Shown one piece after another: positions 52,147 to 60,179 of a DNA stretch of 64,000 nt. The translations under genes and the position numbers were made by a program. This DNA comes from Bacteriovorax stolpii. Its GTDB lineage: Bacteria > Bdellovibrionota > Bacteriovoracia > Bacteriovoracales > Bacteriovoracaceae. Positions within the stretch are counted from its first letter, which is position 1; each line of letters opens with the position of its first letter. Below the pieces are notes generated by a model, which did no database searches, was not told the origin of the DNA, and saw only the letters and a list, made by a program, of their open reading frames with translations. Location of the stretch: NCBI GenBank assembly GCA_945883845.1, contig CAMCYI010000010.1, forward strand, positions 62,001 to 126,000, written 5' to 3'.

Positions 52147-52245
52147 TTATAATCCCGAGTTAATATGTCTGAGGCATGATTTCCTGTGCCGTTCCTTGGC
52201 CCGAGGTCTGCATCAGTATGTTTAGCAATAGCTTCTGGAGAACGC

Positions 52246-53349
52246 ATGAACATACTCAATAAATTTCGCAGAAAAAAAGAAACACGTCATCATAAAGGTC
52301 TCATTATCTTTGCAGGAGTCCTGTTATTCCTTGTTGTTCTCCGTATTCTGGCACCTACCATCATCAAAACTGCTGCCAATATCTACCTGAAAGATTTCTC
52401 GCCAACGCTGACAGGCCATATCGATAATGTCGATCTCGCCATTCTGAGAATGAGATACGGTGTCAGCGGAATCAAGGGTTCTATTAAAGGCCATAAGCAT
52501 CCATTCGTAGAAATCAAAGGAATGGAAGCAGACCTTCCATGGCGAGAGCTTCTGAAAGGTAAGCCGCTCGCTAATATCCTCATCAGAGACGTAGACTTCA
52601 TCTATACCAATCAACTCATGCCTGCAGTGAAAAAACATCTCTCCACTCTTAAAGAGGATGGAAATGTTCCGAAGGATAAGTCGACCACACTAAGAATTGG
52701 CAGAGTTGATGTGAAGAACTCTTCAGTGCGGACAAACCTTTTTCCTTCGCAGACCCGGGAAGAGGGAATAATTATTTCAAAACTTAATATACGTGCCACT
52801 AATGTCACTCCGGATAAGAATACACCGATCACACCCTTCAGTTTAAATGCTCTCCTCCTTGGCTCGGGAGAAATCAAAACTGAGGGTGAAGCACGTTTAG
52901 GAGAAGGTAAACCCGAGTGGACAGCTGATGCGGAAATTTTGAATTTTAATCTGACTGCCCTCAATCGTTTCCTGAAAAAAAATGTTCCTCTTACATTTAC
53001 CCGGGGCAAGCTCGACCTCTATGCGGAAGCTGCTTCCAGAGGACCTGTTATTAATGGATACGCAAAACCTTTTATCAAAGGTGTAGACGTCATTAAAACT
53101 AATGAAAACTTTAAAGGGGCCAAACACTGGCTTATCGAAGTACTGACGGCCATAGCAAATATGACCCTCAAAGAAGATGAGACAATGGCAACGCGGATCC
53201 CATTCTCTTACGGTAAGACTCTTTTAATTAACAAAAACGAAGCCATTGCTAAAACCATAGGGAATGGTTTCAGACAGAAACTTGATCGAGGTGTTGAAAA
53301 TAGTATTGGTCTCGAAAAAAGAACGCGCCAGGTCCAGGAGGAAAGATGA
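52246..53349 (+). CDS. AsmA-like/DUF748 membrane-anchored protein
   Basis: 367 aa from ATG 52246, with GGAG five bases upstream; the earlier ATG at 52186 adds 20 residues without a ribosome binding site. Basic N terminus, one transmembrane segment (about 17-37), then a strand-rich periplasmic part. DIKG/GSIKG and VEIKGMEADL resemble the DUF748/AsmA-like repeating-beta-groove proteins, related to lipid transport between membranes. A 30-aa lipoprotein gene overlaps its end. Confidence 0.75.
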   Translation: MNILNKFRRKKETRHHKGLIIFAGVLLFLVVLRILAPTIIKTAANIYLKDFSPTLTGHIDNVDLAILRMRYGVSGIKGSIKGHKHPFVEIKGMEADLPWRELLKGKPLANILIRDVDFIYTNQLMPAVKKHLSTLKEDGNVPKDKSTTLRIGRVDVKNSSVRTNLFPSQTREEGIIISKLNIRATNVTPDKNTPITPFSLNALLLGSGEIKTEGEARLGEGKPEWTADAEILNFNLTALNRFLKKNVPLTFTRGKLDLYAEAASRGPVINGYAKPFIKGVDVIKTNENFKGAKHWLIEVLTAIANMTLKEDETMATRIPFSYGKTLLINKNEAIAKTIGNGFRQKLDRGVENSIGLEKRTRQVQEER

Positions 53350-53438
53350 GACTTCTTATATCGAGACTCTTTGTTTCACTGCTCTGGAATTGTTCTTCAA
53401 AAGAACCGAAGCATAAAACAGTCATCTATAAGAGATGA
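53346..53438 (+). CDS. Tiny lipoprotein, possibly frameshifted
   Basis: 30 aa from ATG 53346, overlapping the previous stop (ATGA). Short signal peptide with lipobox-like LLWNC (Cys15), then SSKEPKHKTVIYKR and stop. The next frame continues from the stop region with RDEAAEVNTTEPKNSDEHG, a hydrophilic tail, so a one-base shift would give a longer lipoprotein. Weak support. Confidence 0.4.
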   Translation: MRLLISRLFVSLLWNCSSKEPKHKTVIYKR

Positions 53439-53515
53439 AGCAGCAGAAGTGAATACGACGGAACCAAAAAATTCCGACGAACACGGCAAAACAGCTGGCA
53501 GCAGAGCAAGGTTCC

Positions 53516-54556
53516 TCAAAAGGCATCAACAGGGATACTTTTTTTTCTTAAAGACTGAATATAGTCTGAAACTTCTGCAGCAGTTCCCTTAAAAATAATC
53601 TGCTTTTGATTCCTGAGATAATCTTTTTGATAGATAGGATCATAGTAGTGTTCAAGGAGCAGAGAAATCCATTCACGATGGTTTTCAAGTATCTTCTGAT
53701 CGTTGAAGCCCTTTCTCATGAGATCAGAAATCTGACTGGTGATTTTCCCTCCCAGCTTTTTGGAAATCTGTTGCACCCCCGACACGAAAAAATCCTCGTC
53801 ATGATTAAGAACATACTCTTCAAAGATATTCCTGATTCTCTGATCAGTATCCAGAGTCAAAAGAAACATCGGAGCTTCTCTCATGGCCTTAAATAATCTG
53901 CGGGGAACCGTCAGTTTACCGATGGTCATACTTTCATCTTCAAGAATAATAAAAGCCTTCGCCTTCATAAGTTCAAGCGACACATTATTCTCAAAAGTGA
54001 CTTGCGAAGGCTGAACACCATTACTCCCGAATGCCGACCCCTTGTGGGACGCATACTTCTCTAAATCAATTGATTCACTAATGGTCGACAGCAGAGAGGT
54101 TTTTCCACTTCCAGTAAAGCCTGCTAATCGATAAATATCCGGAAAGGGTGACTCATTAAGGTGATTCAATAGAAGGCGGCGAAGGCGTTTGTAACCGCCT
54201 GAAAGAGGTGTTTTCTGAAAACCAGATTGTCGGATCCATTCACAGGAAATTTGCGATCTCAATCCCCCACGAAAACAAAAGACTTCAGCTTCCGGATGTT
54301 GCTTTAAATAATCGGCCCAGGCATTTATTTTTTGATCTTTATTAGTCCCGGAAACAAGTTCATGCCCAAGAGCAATAGCAGCTGCCTGTCCATTCTCTTT
54401 ATAGCAAATACCAATTTGCCTACGTTCATCATCATTCATAATAGGCAAATTAACGGAATGAGGTATCGAGCCAGCGGCAAACTCAATTGGTGCCCGCACA
54501 TCGATCAACGGTGTATGCGAAATGAGAAGTTTCTTTAGATGCTCATCATTCAACAT
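53516..54556 (-). CDS. selU: tRNA 2-selenouridine synthase
   Basis: 346 aa (also called MnmH/YbbB). N-terminal rhodanese domain with catalytic Cys94 in FCFRGGLRSQ, and a P-loop GFTGSGKTS at 146-154. It converts 2-thiouridine at position 34 of tRNAs for Lys, Glu and Gln to 2-selenouridine, with geranylation as intermediate. It overlaps selD by 11 bases and needs its product selenophosphate. The length and both domains match the family. Confidence 0.95.
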   Translation of the reverse strand: MLNDEHLKKLLISHTPLIDVRAPIEFAAGSIPHSVNLPIMNDDERRQIGICYKENGQAAAIALGHELVSGTNKDQKINAWADYLKQHPEAEVFCFRGGLRSQISCEWIRQSGFQKTPLSGGYKRLRRLLLNHLNESPFPDIYRLAGFTGSGKTSLLSTISESIDLEKYASHKGSAFGSNGVQPSQVTFENNVSLELMKAKAFIILEDESMTIGKLTVPRRLFKAMREAPMFLLTLDTDQRIRNIFEEYVLNHDEDFFVSGVQQISKKLGGKITSQISDLMRKGFNDQKILENHREWISLLLEHYYDPIYQKDYLRNQKQIIFKGTAAEVSDYIQSLRKKSIPVDAF

Positions 54557-55583
54557 AGAGGTGCTGAGTCTTTTGCTGAATCACTTTGCCGATAATGGCC
54601 GTACCCGGAAAGTCTGTCGCAAGCGAACGAACAATGGACTCTGCCATCGACGCAGAAACACTGAGAAGAAGTCCACCACTTGTTTGCGGATCAAAATAAA
54701 TTTTACGCTCAATCTCATTCAGATCGTGAAAGACCATGTGTTGTGAAGTGTATTCAAGATTTGAGAGATGGGCCTTGGTGAGATTTCCATCTGCAAGTGA
54801 TTTGCGGGTAAGTTTAAAGAGTGGAAGATTTTGATGAATAATTTTAAAAGATACCTTTGAAGCTTTTGCCATTTGAAATCCATGTCCGGCCAGACCAAAA
54901 CCTGTCACATCTGTTGCAGCATGAATCGCTTCTTTCTGCTCAGCACTCAGAAAGTCGACGACGTTATTAAGTCTCATCATAGACTGCCTGACTTCGAGAG
55001 AATCCTGTTCATCAAAAGAATCTTTTTTGATACCGGCACAGATAGTTCCTGTCCCCAGGGGCTTCGTCAGGATGAGTGCATCGTCCGGGAGAGCTCCGGC
55101 ATTACTCCAGATCGCCTTAGTATTGACCAGACCGGTGACCGATAATCCGAATTTTAAAGTATCGTCATCAATAGAATGACCTCCCACAAGTGAAGCGTTC
55201 GCTTTGGCCATGATATCCGATGCCCCCTGAAGAACTTCCTTGATCACAGAAGGCTCCATCGAAGACATAGGTGCTGCCAGGATGGCCATGCAAGTTTTAG
55301 GCTGACCTCCCATTGCATAGACATCACTTAAGGCATTCGCCGTGGCAATAGCACCGAAATCGTAGGGGGAGTTCACAATAGGCGTAAAAAAGTCGAGTGT
55401 CTGAACAAGAGAGAGTTCATCCGATATTCTAAAAATAGCAGCATCATCGAAATCTTTTCCGTCGATGAGGACCTCCGGAAGAACAGGAGGAAAACTGACA
55501 CCTGCCAGAATATCCTTAAGTATAAGGGCCGGAATCTTAGCGGCACATCCGCCTTTTTTTACTGTCTGAGTAAGCTTAATCAT
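54546..55583 (-). CDS. selD: Selenide, water dikinase (selenophosphate synthase)
   Basis: 345 aa from ATG 55583 (a TTG three codons up is less likely). The N-terminal active site reads KKGGCAAKI: the Cys equivalent to Cys17 and the Lys equivalent to Lys20 of E. coli are there; the second Cys (position 19) is Ala. No selenocysteine is coded at the site. DFFTPIVNSPYDFGAIATANALSDVYAMGG begins the AIRS-type domain (quoted core: NALSDVYAMGG). Feeds selU. Confidence 0.95.
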   Translation of the reverse strand: MIKLTQTVKKGGCAAKIPALILKDILAGVSFPPVLPEVLIDGKDFDDAAIFRISDELSLVQTLDFFTPIVNSPYDFGAIATANALSDVYAMGGQPKTCMAILAAPMSSMEPSVIKEVLQGASDIMAKANASLVGGHSIDDDTLKFGLSVTGLVNTKAIWSNAGALPDDALILTKPLGTGTICAGIKKDSFDEQDSLEVRQSMMRLNNVVDFLSAEQKEAIHAATDVTGFGLAGHGFQMAKASKVSFKIIHQNLPLFKLTRKSLADGNLTKAHLSNLEYTSQHMVFHDLNEIERKIYFDPQTSGGLLLSVSASMAESIVRSLATDFPGTAIIGKVIQQKTQHLYVE

Positions 55584-55711
55584 AGTCTTCAAAATACTTC
55601 AGACCTGACTGCCTTGTCCTCTAAAACCCGTCAATTTAATCACGGATAGCGGCTTTCTCCCCTTCCGATAAGCTTCCCATAGGATTTAATCCTGAGATTC
55701 CACAGAGAAAT

Positions 55712-55730
55712 TGTAATTTTTGATTTTACA
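55712..55730. promoter_or_regulatory. Possible LysR-type operator
   Basis: TGTAA, nine bases, TTACA: a 19-bp dyad of the T-N11-A kind. It sits between selD and the LysR gene in the place a LysR regulator would bind to control both. Only one such dyad is seen and it is AT-rich, so chance is possible. Confidence 0.35.
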
Positions 55731-55768
55731 TTTCCCTTGAAGCTCGAATCCGAACGAATAGCACGTGG

Positions 55769-55794
55769 CCCGGAGAGCACATAGATGTGCCGGG
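55769..55794. promoter_or_regulatory. Bulged hairpin upstream of the LysR gene
   Basis: CCCG, a four-base bulge GAGA, GCACA, loop TAGA, TGTGC, CGGG: nine base pairs in all. It lies 72-97 bases upstream of the LysR ATG. No T run follows, so it is not a classic terminator. It could be an RNA control element or a protein site. Confidence 0.4.
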
Positions 55795-55865
55795 ATAAGA
55801 TAAAAGAATAAGCGTCATTAAAAAAATCAATAGTCTTCGCGTACCAATAAGTTTATCTAATATTA

Positions 55866-56702
55866 ATGAAACTTTCTCATCTCCAGCTCGAAGCTTTCCA
55901 TGCCTGTTCTCAGACTTTGAACGTGAGTCAGGCCTCCCAGCGTCTGGGATTGACTCAATCTGCTCTTTCTCAAAGACTGGCCCAGCTTGAATCTGATCTT
56001 GAAGTCTCCCTGTTCATCAGAGATCCGAAAGGATTAATCCTGACACCAGAAGGAGAAAAACTCTTAAGATACACGGAATCTGCACGAGGGCTTGAATCTG
56101 ATTTCCTCAGCGAGTTAAAAGGTGAAGACCTTTCAGGACAACTGACGATCGCCGGATACTCCTCCATAATGCGCTCAAAAATCATTCCCATGCTCAGTCC
56201 ATTTTTAAGAAAGCATCCCTTACTCCGCATATCTTTTCTATCCTATGATATGGAAGAACTCCATCAGGTCCTCAGAAGCTCCCGCGCTGATTTTGTCATA
56301 GTCGATCAATCGATGAGTAAGAAAGGGATCCGGGAAACGTATCTATTCGATGAAGAGTATGTGGTCATTGAAAGTTCCCGATTCAAAACGAATACCGGTC
56401 TTTATCTCGACCATAATCATGAAGATTCTTTTACAAACTGGTATCTTGGCGAGCAGGAAAAGGTGACGTCCTATGAACGTGCCTTCATGGGAGATGTTTA
56501 CGGAATCATTCAGGGTGTTGAAGAAGGTCTGGGGCGTGCGGTGATGAGTAAACATCTGGTTGAATCAAATACCAAATTAAAGATTCTTAAAGGTTTTAAA
56601 ACTCTGAAGCGTCCTGTGACTCTCCATCATTTTGAGAAGCCTTTTTATCCTTCTATTCAAAAGCAAATTTACAAAGTTTTGACAGCTAAAGAACTCAACT
56701 GA
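55866..56702 (+). CDS. LysR-family transcriptional regulator
   Basis: 278 aa. N-terminal winged helix (about 1-60): FHACSQTLNVSQASQRLGLTQSALSQR (about 10-36) is the HTH. The substrate-binding domain fills about 90-275. Divergent from selD-selU across 282 bp, so it may control selenium use or itself. No ribosome binding site before the ATG. Confidence 0.9.
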   Translation: MKLSHLQLEAFHACSQTLNVSQASQRLGLTQSALSQRLAQLESDLEVSLFIRDPKGLILTPEGEKLLRYTESARGLESDFLSELKGEDLSGQLTIAGYSSIMRSKIIPMLSPFLRKHPLLRISFLSYDMEELHQVLRSSRADFVIVDQSMSKKGIRETYLFDEEYVVIESSRFKTNTGLYLDHNHEDSFTNWYLGEQEKVTSYERAFMGDVYGIIQGVEEGLGRAVMSKHLVESNTKLKILKGFKTLKRPVTLHHFEKPFYPSIQKQIYKVLTAKELN

Positions 56703-56716
56703 TCATAAGGAATTTT

Positions 56717-56823
56717 ATGAGACGAATCTTACCCTAATCGCCCTCTTTGTTTCTTTTCAAGTTTATGCCGGTCCTCTTCAGGAAGTTCCGCCTCAGACTC
56801 TAAACGGCAAGAACGATCAATAA
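56717..56823 (+). pseudogene. Frameshifted tiny secreted peptide gene
   Basis: ATG 56717 has a strong AAGGA site but ends after six codons. Shifting by one base gives an open reading to TAA 56821-56823 that looks like a signal peptide (LIALFVSFQVYA, cut before GPLQ) and a short tail ending NGKNDQ. Total length is one base short of a full frame, as expected for a one-base loss. Confidence 0.45.
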
Positions 56824-56881
56824 GTTAGAGACGAATAGATTGCGTTTCACTGTCTAATTCCAAGACACCCCCTATACTCTT

Positions 56882-56926
56882 TGCTTCCGGATGCTGTCCC
56901 TGACTGCCTTCAGGGTATGCTTCCGG
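56882..56926. repeat. Direct repeats flanking a small hairpin
   Basis: TGCTTCCGG occurs at 56882-56890 and 56918-56926, with the hairpin CCCTGA-CTGCCT-TCAGGG (56898-56915) between. It lies in the leader or promoter of the PAP2 gene, after TATACT at 56873-56878. Could be a protein site or a small structured leader. Confidence 0.4.
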
Positions 56927-56949
56927 TATTGGAAATTGCTAGGAGTTTT

Positions 56950-57969
56950 ATGAAATCGCTATTCATGCTATTAGCACTGAACGTTTTGTTTATGGACGTC
57001 ACGAGTGCGCAGAATCACATCTCTCCCGAGTGGACTGTGGATTTGTCCGAGGTAAAGGAAGCTGATAAGTTCTGGCCGGAAGAAAGAGCGGAACGTTCCC
57101 CGGTAGTCATTGATAGTCCTGAAATGAACCTTAAACTCAAAGACATCTCGAAACTCCAGTCATTTGATAAAGATGGCTTTAAAGAACTCATGTCTAAGTA
57201 CAGCGACTATGAGAATAATCGCGTTTACATCTCGCTCGCAGGTGCAGACAAGTCAGTCCTTGCTTTAGCGGCCGCTGCCAGTCTTGGGCTTATTGTCCTG
57301 AAGGGTGATGACGATCTTATGGACATCGTTCAGAAGAATAAAAATGATGACACAAAAAAACTCGCTGCTTTCGGTTATGAGATGGGACGTAAAGAAGGAC
57401 TACTTCCGATCGTCGCTGGTGCTTACTTTCTTGGTGTGATCTTTGATAATGGAAAACTAAAAGATATTGGTATCATTTCTGTGGGTGCTCAGCTCGCTGC
57501 CCAGATGGTTGTTGAAATGGCCAAAGTAACGTTTGAACGTCAACGTCCTCGTGAAGGTGCCGGTGCATACGCATTTGATGTCGACGGTGGAAAATCTTTT
57601 ATTAGTGGTCATGCTGCCGGAGCTTTCTCTCTCGCGACTCTCCTGACTGAAATTTATGGGGATCAGTTTCCTATCGTGCCTTACATCTCTTATGGAGTCG
57701 CCGCGATTACCGCCTGGTCACGCATGCATGACGAGGGACATTGGGGAAGCGATGTTATCCTCGGAGCAGTTGCCGGCCATATCATTACCAGAATCGTTTA
57801 CCGACTTTACCGTGCTGGTGATATTCCGGAGTCAGAGAGAAATCTGTACATCGTTCCCTACGTCGACCAGTCAGTCGATGGCGTTGGACCTTTCGCGAGA
57901 CAGCGTGATGAAATGGGACTAAGAGTGCATTATTTATTTAACAAACCCGCCCCCGCTCACAGGAGATAG
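56950..57969 (+). CDS. PAP2-family phosphatase
   Basis: 339 aa from ATG 56950 with AGGAG six bases upstream. Signal peptide (cut after TSA). The phosphatidic acid phosphatase type 2 motifs are KVTFERQRP (K-x6-RP), SFISGHAAG and SRMHDEGHWGSD (SR-x5-H-x3-D). Enzymes of the type act on lipid phosphates such as undecaprenyl pyrophosphate, PA or lipid A. Membrane segments surround the motifs; it acts on the periplasmic side. The next gene follows after 1 base. Confidence 0.88.
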   Translation: MKSLFMLLALNVLFMDVTSAQNHISPEWTVDLSEVKEADKFWPEERAERSPVVIDSPEMNLKLKDISKLQSFDKDGFKELMSKYSDYENNRVYISLAGADKSVLALAAAASLGLIVLKGDDDLMDIVQKNKNDDTKKLAAFGYEMGRKEGLLPIVAGAYFLGVIFDNGKLKDIGIISVGAQLAAQMVVEMAKVTFERQRPREGAGAYAFDVDGGKSFISGHAAGAFSLATLLTEIYGDQFPIVPYISYGVAAITAWSRMHDEGHWGSDVILGAVAGHIITRIVYRLYRAGDIPESERNLYIVPYVDQSVDGVGPFARQRDEMGLRVHYLFNKPAPAHRR

Positions 57970-57970
57970 G

Positions 57971-58339
57971 ATGAAACATTTTATCATGACATTAATGTTA
58001 CTCGGATCATTCTCCGTTCTTGCTGCAGATAACTCAAAAGTGATCTGCCATGCTGAAGAAGATGGCCCTGATACAGTTTTAACATTCAATTTCCCAACTG
58101 CCAGCTCGATCAAAGCGAAAGTAAAGATTTACGGCAAACAAACCTACGAGGTCCCTTCGGCCAGCAGACTGCAAAGTAACGGTGACCGCCGCATTGACAT
58201 GGCCATCTTCCATACAGAGATGTCTACACTTTTACCGGCACGAATTTTTGATGCTGAGAACCGCAACAAACCTATGAACATCATGTTGAACAACGGTTCA
58301 GTTGAGCTTCAACCGATGGTCTGCACCGGCAAACACTGA
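57971..58339 (+). CDS. Small secreted protein
   Basis: 122 aa with signal peptide (cut after VLA). Two Cys (26 and 118) may pair. Strand-rich mature part. GGAG lies six bases before the ATG, inside the end of the PAP2 gene, so it is in the same operon. Family unknown. Confidence 0.65.
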   Translation: MKHFIMTLMLLGSFSVLAADNSKVICHAEEDGPDTVLTFNFPTASSIKAKVKIYGKQTYEVPSASRLQSNGDRRIDMAIFHTEMSTLLPARIFDAENRNKPMNIMLNNGSVELQPMVCTGKH

Positions 58340-58386
58340 TTTAGGAAGTCCGGCCAATTGCCACATGGATGATAAGGCATAATATC

Positions 58387-59469
58387 ATGACGTACGCACC
58401 AAACATTATAACAATTAAACGATATCCTGAGCGGAAAGATGACCTTCTTCAGGGATGGGATAGTGCGGACGAATTAATCCTCGAGCACGTTAAGGGTCTC
58501 GACCTCGTTAATAAAAAAATCCTTATCATTAATGATCATTTCGGGGCACTGAGCTGTGGTCTGGCAGAATTTGGTTGCACCACATACACAGATTCGTACG
58601 TCAGCATGATGGGGATCCAGTCGAATAGTGGTCAGAAGATTAAACCCATCAATAGTCTTAACGGCCTGCCGGGCCTTTTTGATTTCGTGATAATCCAGAT
58701 TCCGAAGAATATGTCCTATTTTGAAGATATCCTCTGCCACCTGACTCATCATATGCATCCACAATCGAAAGTGATCTGCGGCGCCATGATAAAGCACCTG
58801 AGTCCCACAAGTTTCGATCTTCTCAATAAACTCGTCGGTAAAACAACGACCAGTCTCGCCCATAAAAAAGCTCGCCTGATTTTTGCTAATTTTGAGAATG
58901 AAAAAGTCAGCTCGCCTTTTCCACAAAAAATTAAAATCGAATCTTTTGAAGTTCCTTTCACCAATCATTCAAATCTTTTTAGTCGTGACAAGCTTGATAT
59001 TGGCACGCGGTTCTTTCTTGAACATATCCCCCGAGGTGAATTTGAATCGATTCTCGATCTGGGCTGTGCCAATGGTATTATAGGTATTAAAGCAAAAATG
59101 CAGAATCCACTGGCGCGAATCATCTTCACCGATGAATCTTCTATGGCGATAGAAAGTGCAAAGGCCAACTACAAAAATTATTTCAACGAAGAAGCTGAGT
59201 TCTTTTGGACCAATTGTTTTGAAGGACAACCAAAAAACAACATTGACCTCGTTCTCTGCAATCCCCCATTCCATCAGGGAAATACGATCGGAGACTTCAT
59301 TGCCTGGCAAATGTTTCAAGATGCTTATGAAGCTTTGAGGACAGGTGGCACTATAAGAGTTATTGGTAATTCACACCTCGACTATCAGTTTAAGCTCAAA
59401 AAGCTTTTTGGGAATGCGAAGACGATCGCAACTAATGCTAAATTCATGATATGTGACGCCAGGAAATAG
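58387..59469 (+). CDS. rlmG: 23S rRNA (guanine-N2) methyltransferase RlmG
   Basis: 360 aa from ATG 58387 (an ATG 18 bases earlier has no better site). It has the two halves of RlmG: a catalytically dead N-terminal domain beginning with IKRYPERKDDLLQGWDSADE and FGALSC, and a C-terminal MTS domain with LDIGTRFFLEHIP, LDLGCANGIIGI (SAM site) and NPPFHQG (catalytic). In E. coli RlmG makes m2G1835 of 23S rRNA. The similarity runs through the whole chain. Confidence 0.9.
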   Translation: MTYAPNIITIKRYPERKDDLLQGWDSADELILEHVKGLDLVNKKILIINDHFGALSCGLAEFGCTTYTDSYVSMMGIQSNSGQKIKPINSLNGLPGLFDFVIIQIPKNMSYFEDILCHLTHHMHPQSKVICGAMIKHLSPTSFDLLNKLVGKTTTSLAHKKARLIFANFENEKVSSPFPQKIKIESFEVPFTNHSNLFSRDKLDIGTRFFLEHIPRGEFESILDLGCANGIIGIKAKMQNPLARIIFTDESSMAIESAKANYKNYFNEEAEFFWTNCFEGQPKNNIDLVLCNPPFHQGNTIGDFIAWQMFQDAYEALRTGGTIRVIGNSHLDYQFKLKKLFGNAKTIATNAKFMICDARK

Positions 59470-59580
59470 CCTGAGTATCTTAAGCTTGAACTGCTAAGTC
59501 TCTCGAGAGTAATCCTTACACAAAAGAACTATAATCCTGCCCGCTCTGGTAGTCATACTGCCATTAGAAAGGGAGATTTT

Positions 59581-60099
59581 ATGACACGATTTTTTGCAAA
59601 ACTTGTTCATTTCCTGCTGGCCTTCATCTTCTGCTCCCAATGTGCTTTAGCTTCTACCGGTAACTTCAAAGAACTCGTGCAAGAGTACAATTACACCCTC
59701 ACAGTTGAATGGGATCAAAAGGATCTGGAGTTTTTGAAATCAGCTGAAAGTAAGTTTTCAATAGGTGTCAGAGAATTACTTAAAGAGGGATCATCTCCTC
59801 TTGAACTGATGGCCGAAAGTTTAGATCTGATATCTGACTTAAAACTTAGAAGAGAATTATCTGAGCGACTCAAGGTTTATCATCATAACAAGATGAGCAA
59901 TGAAGAACTGCTCGAATTCGTTGAACGTTACTCTTCAAGTATGCAAACTCAAGGAACATCCTGGTCACCTGCGATGAAAATTCTTCTGGGTGTGGTGGGA
60001 GGTTATATTGCTTTTAAGCTTATACTCGTCACCATCATGTATTGGGACACAGATCCGAATTATGGTGAAGATGGAAATCCGCCGCCAAAACCTGAATAA
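59581..60099 (+). CDS. Secreted or membrane-anchored helical protein
   Basis: 172 aa with a signal peptide (about 1-24), helical charged middle (about 30-125) and one C-terminal hydrophobic segment (about 133-153), followed by a short acidic/proline tail. GGGAG lies six bases before ATG. TATAAT at 59530-59535 is a likely -10. Function unknown. Confidence 0.65.
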   Translation: MTRFFAKLVHFLLAFIFCSQCALASTGNFKELVQEYNYTLTVEWDQKDLEFLKSAESKFSIGVRELLKEGSSPLELMAESLDLISDLKLRRELSERLKVYHHNKMSNEELLEFVERYSSSMQTQGTSWSPAMKILLGVVGGYIAFKLILVTIMYWDTDPNYGEDGNPPPKPE

Positions 60100-60179
60100 T
60101 TCGAAATTCAGGCCCTACTCTCTGGCCATGAAGACCCTAAAAAGGATAAATCTATAGGATCAAGTTTTCAGGAGAAAGT

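Larger units (their letters stand above)
55584..55865. other. Divergent intergenic region between selD and the LysR gene
   Basis: 282 bases with no gene. It holds TGTAA-N9-TTACA (55712-55730), which fits a LysR-type site, and a hairpin at 55769-55794. Promoters for both genes must lie here; a TATCTA ends six bases before the LysR ATG. Confidence 0.6.

Noticed and set aside
53371..53592. 73-codon plus-strand frame as a gene of its own
   Set aside because: It starts inside the AsmA-adjacent lipoprotein frame without a ribosome site and runs into the selU end.
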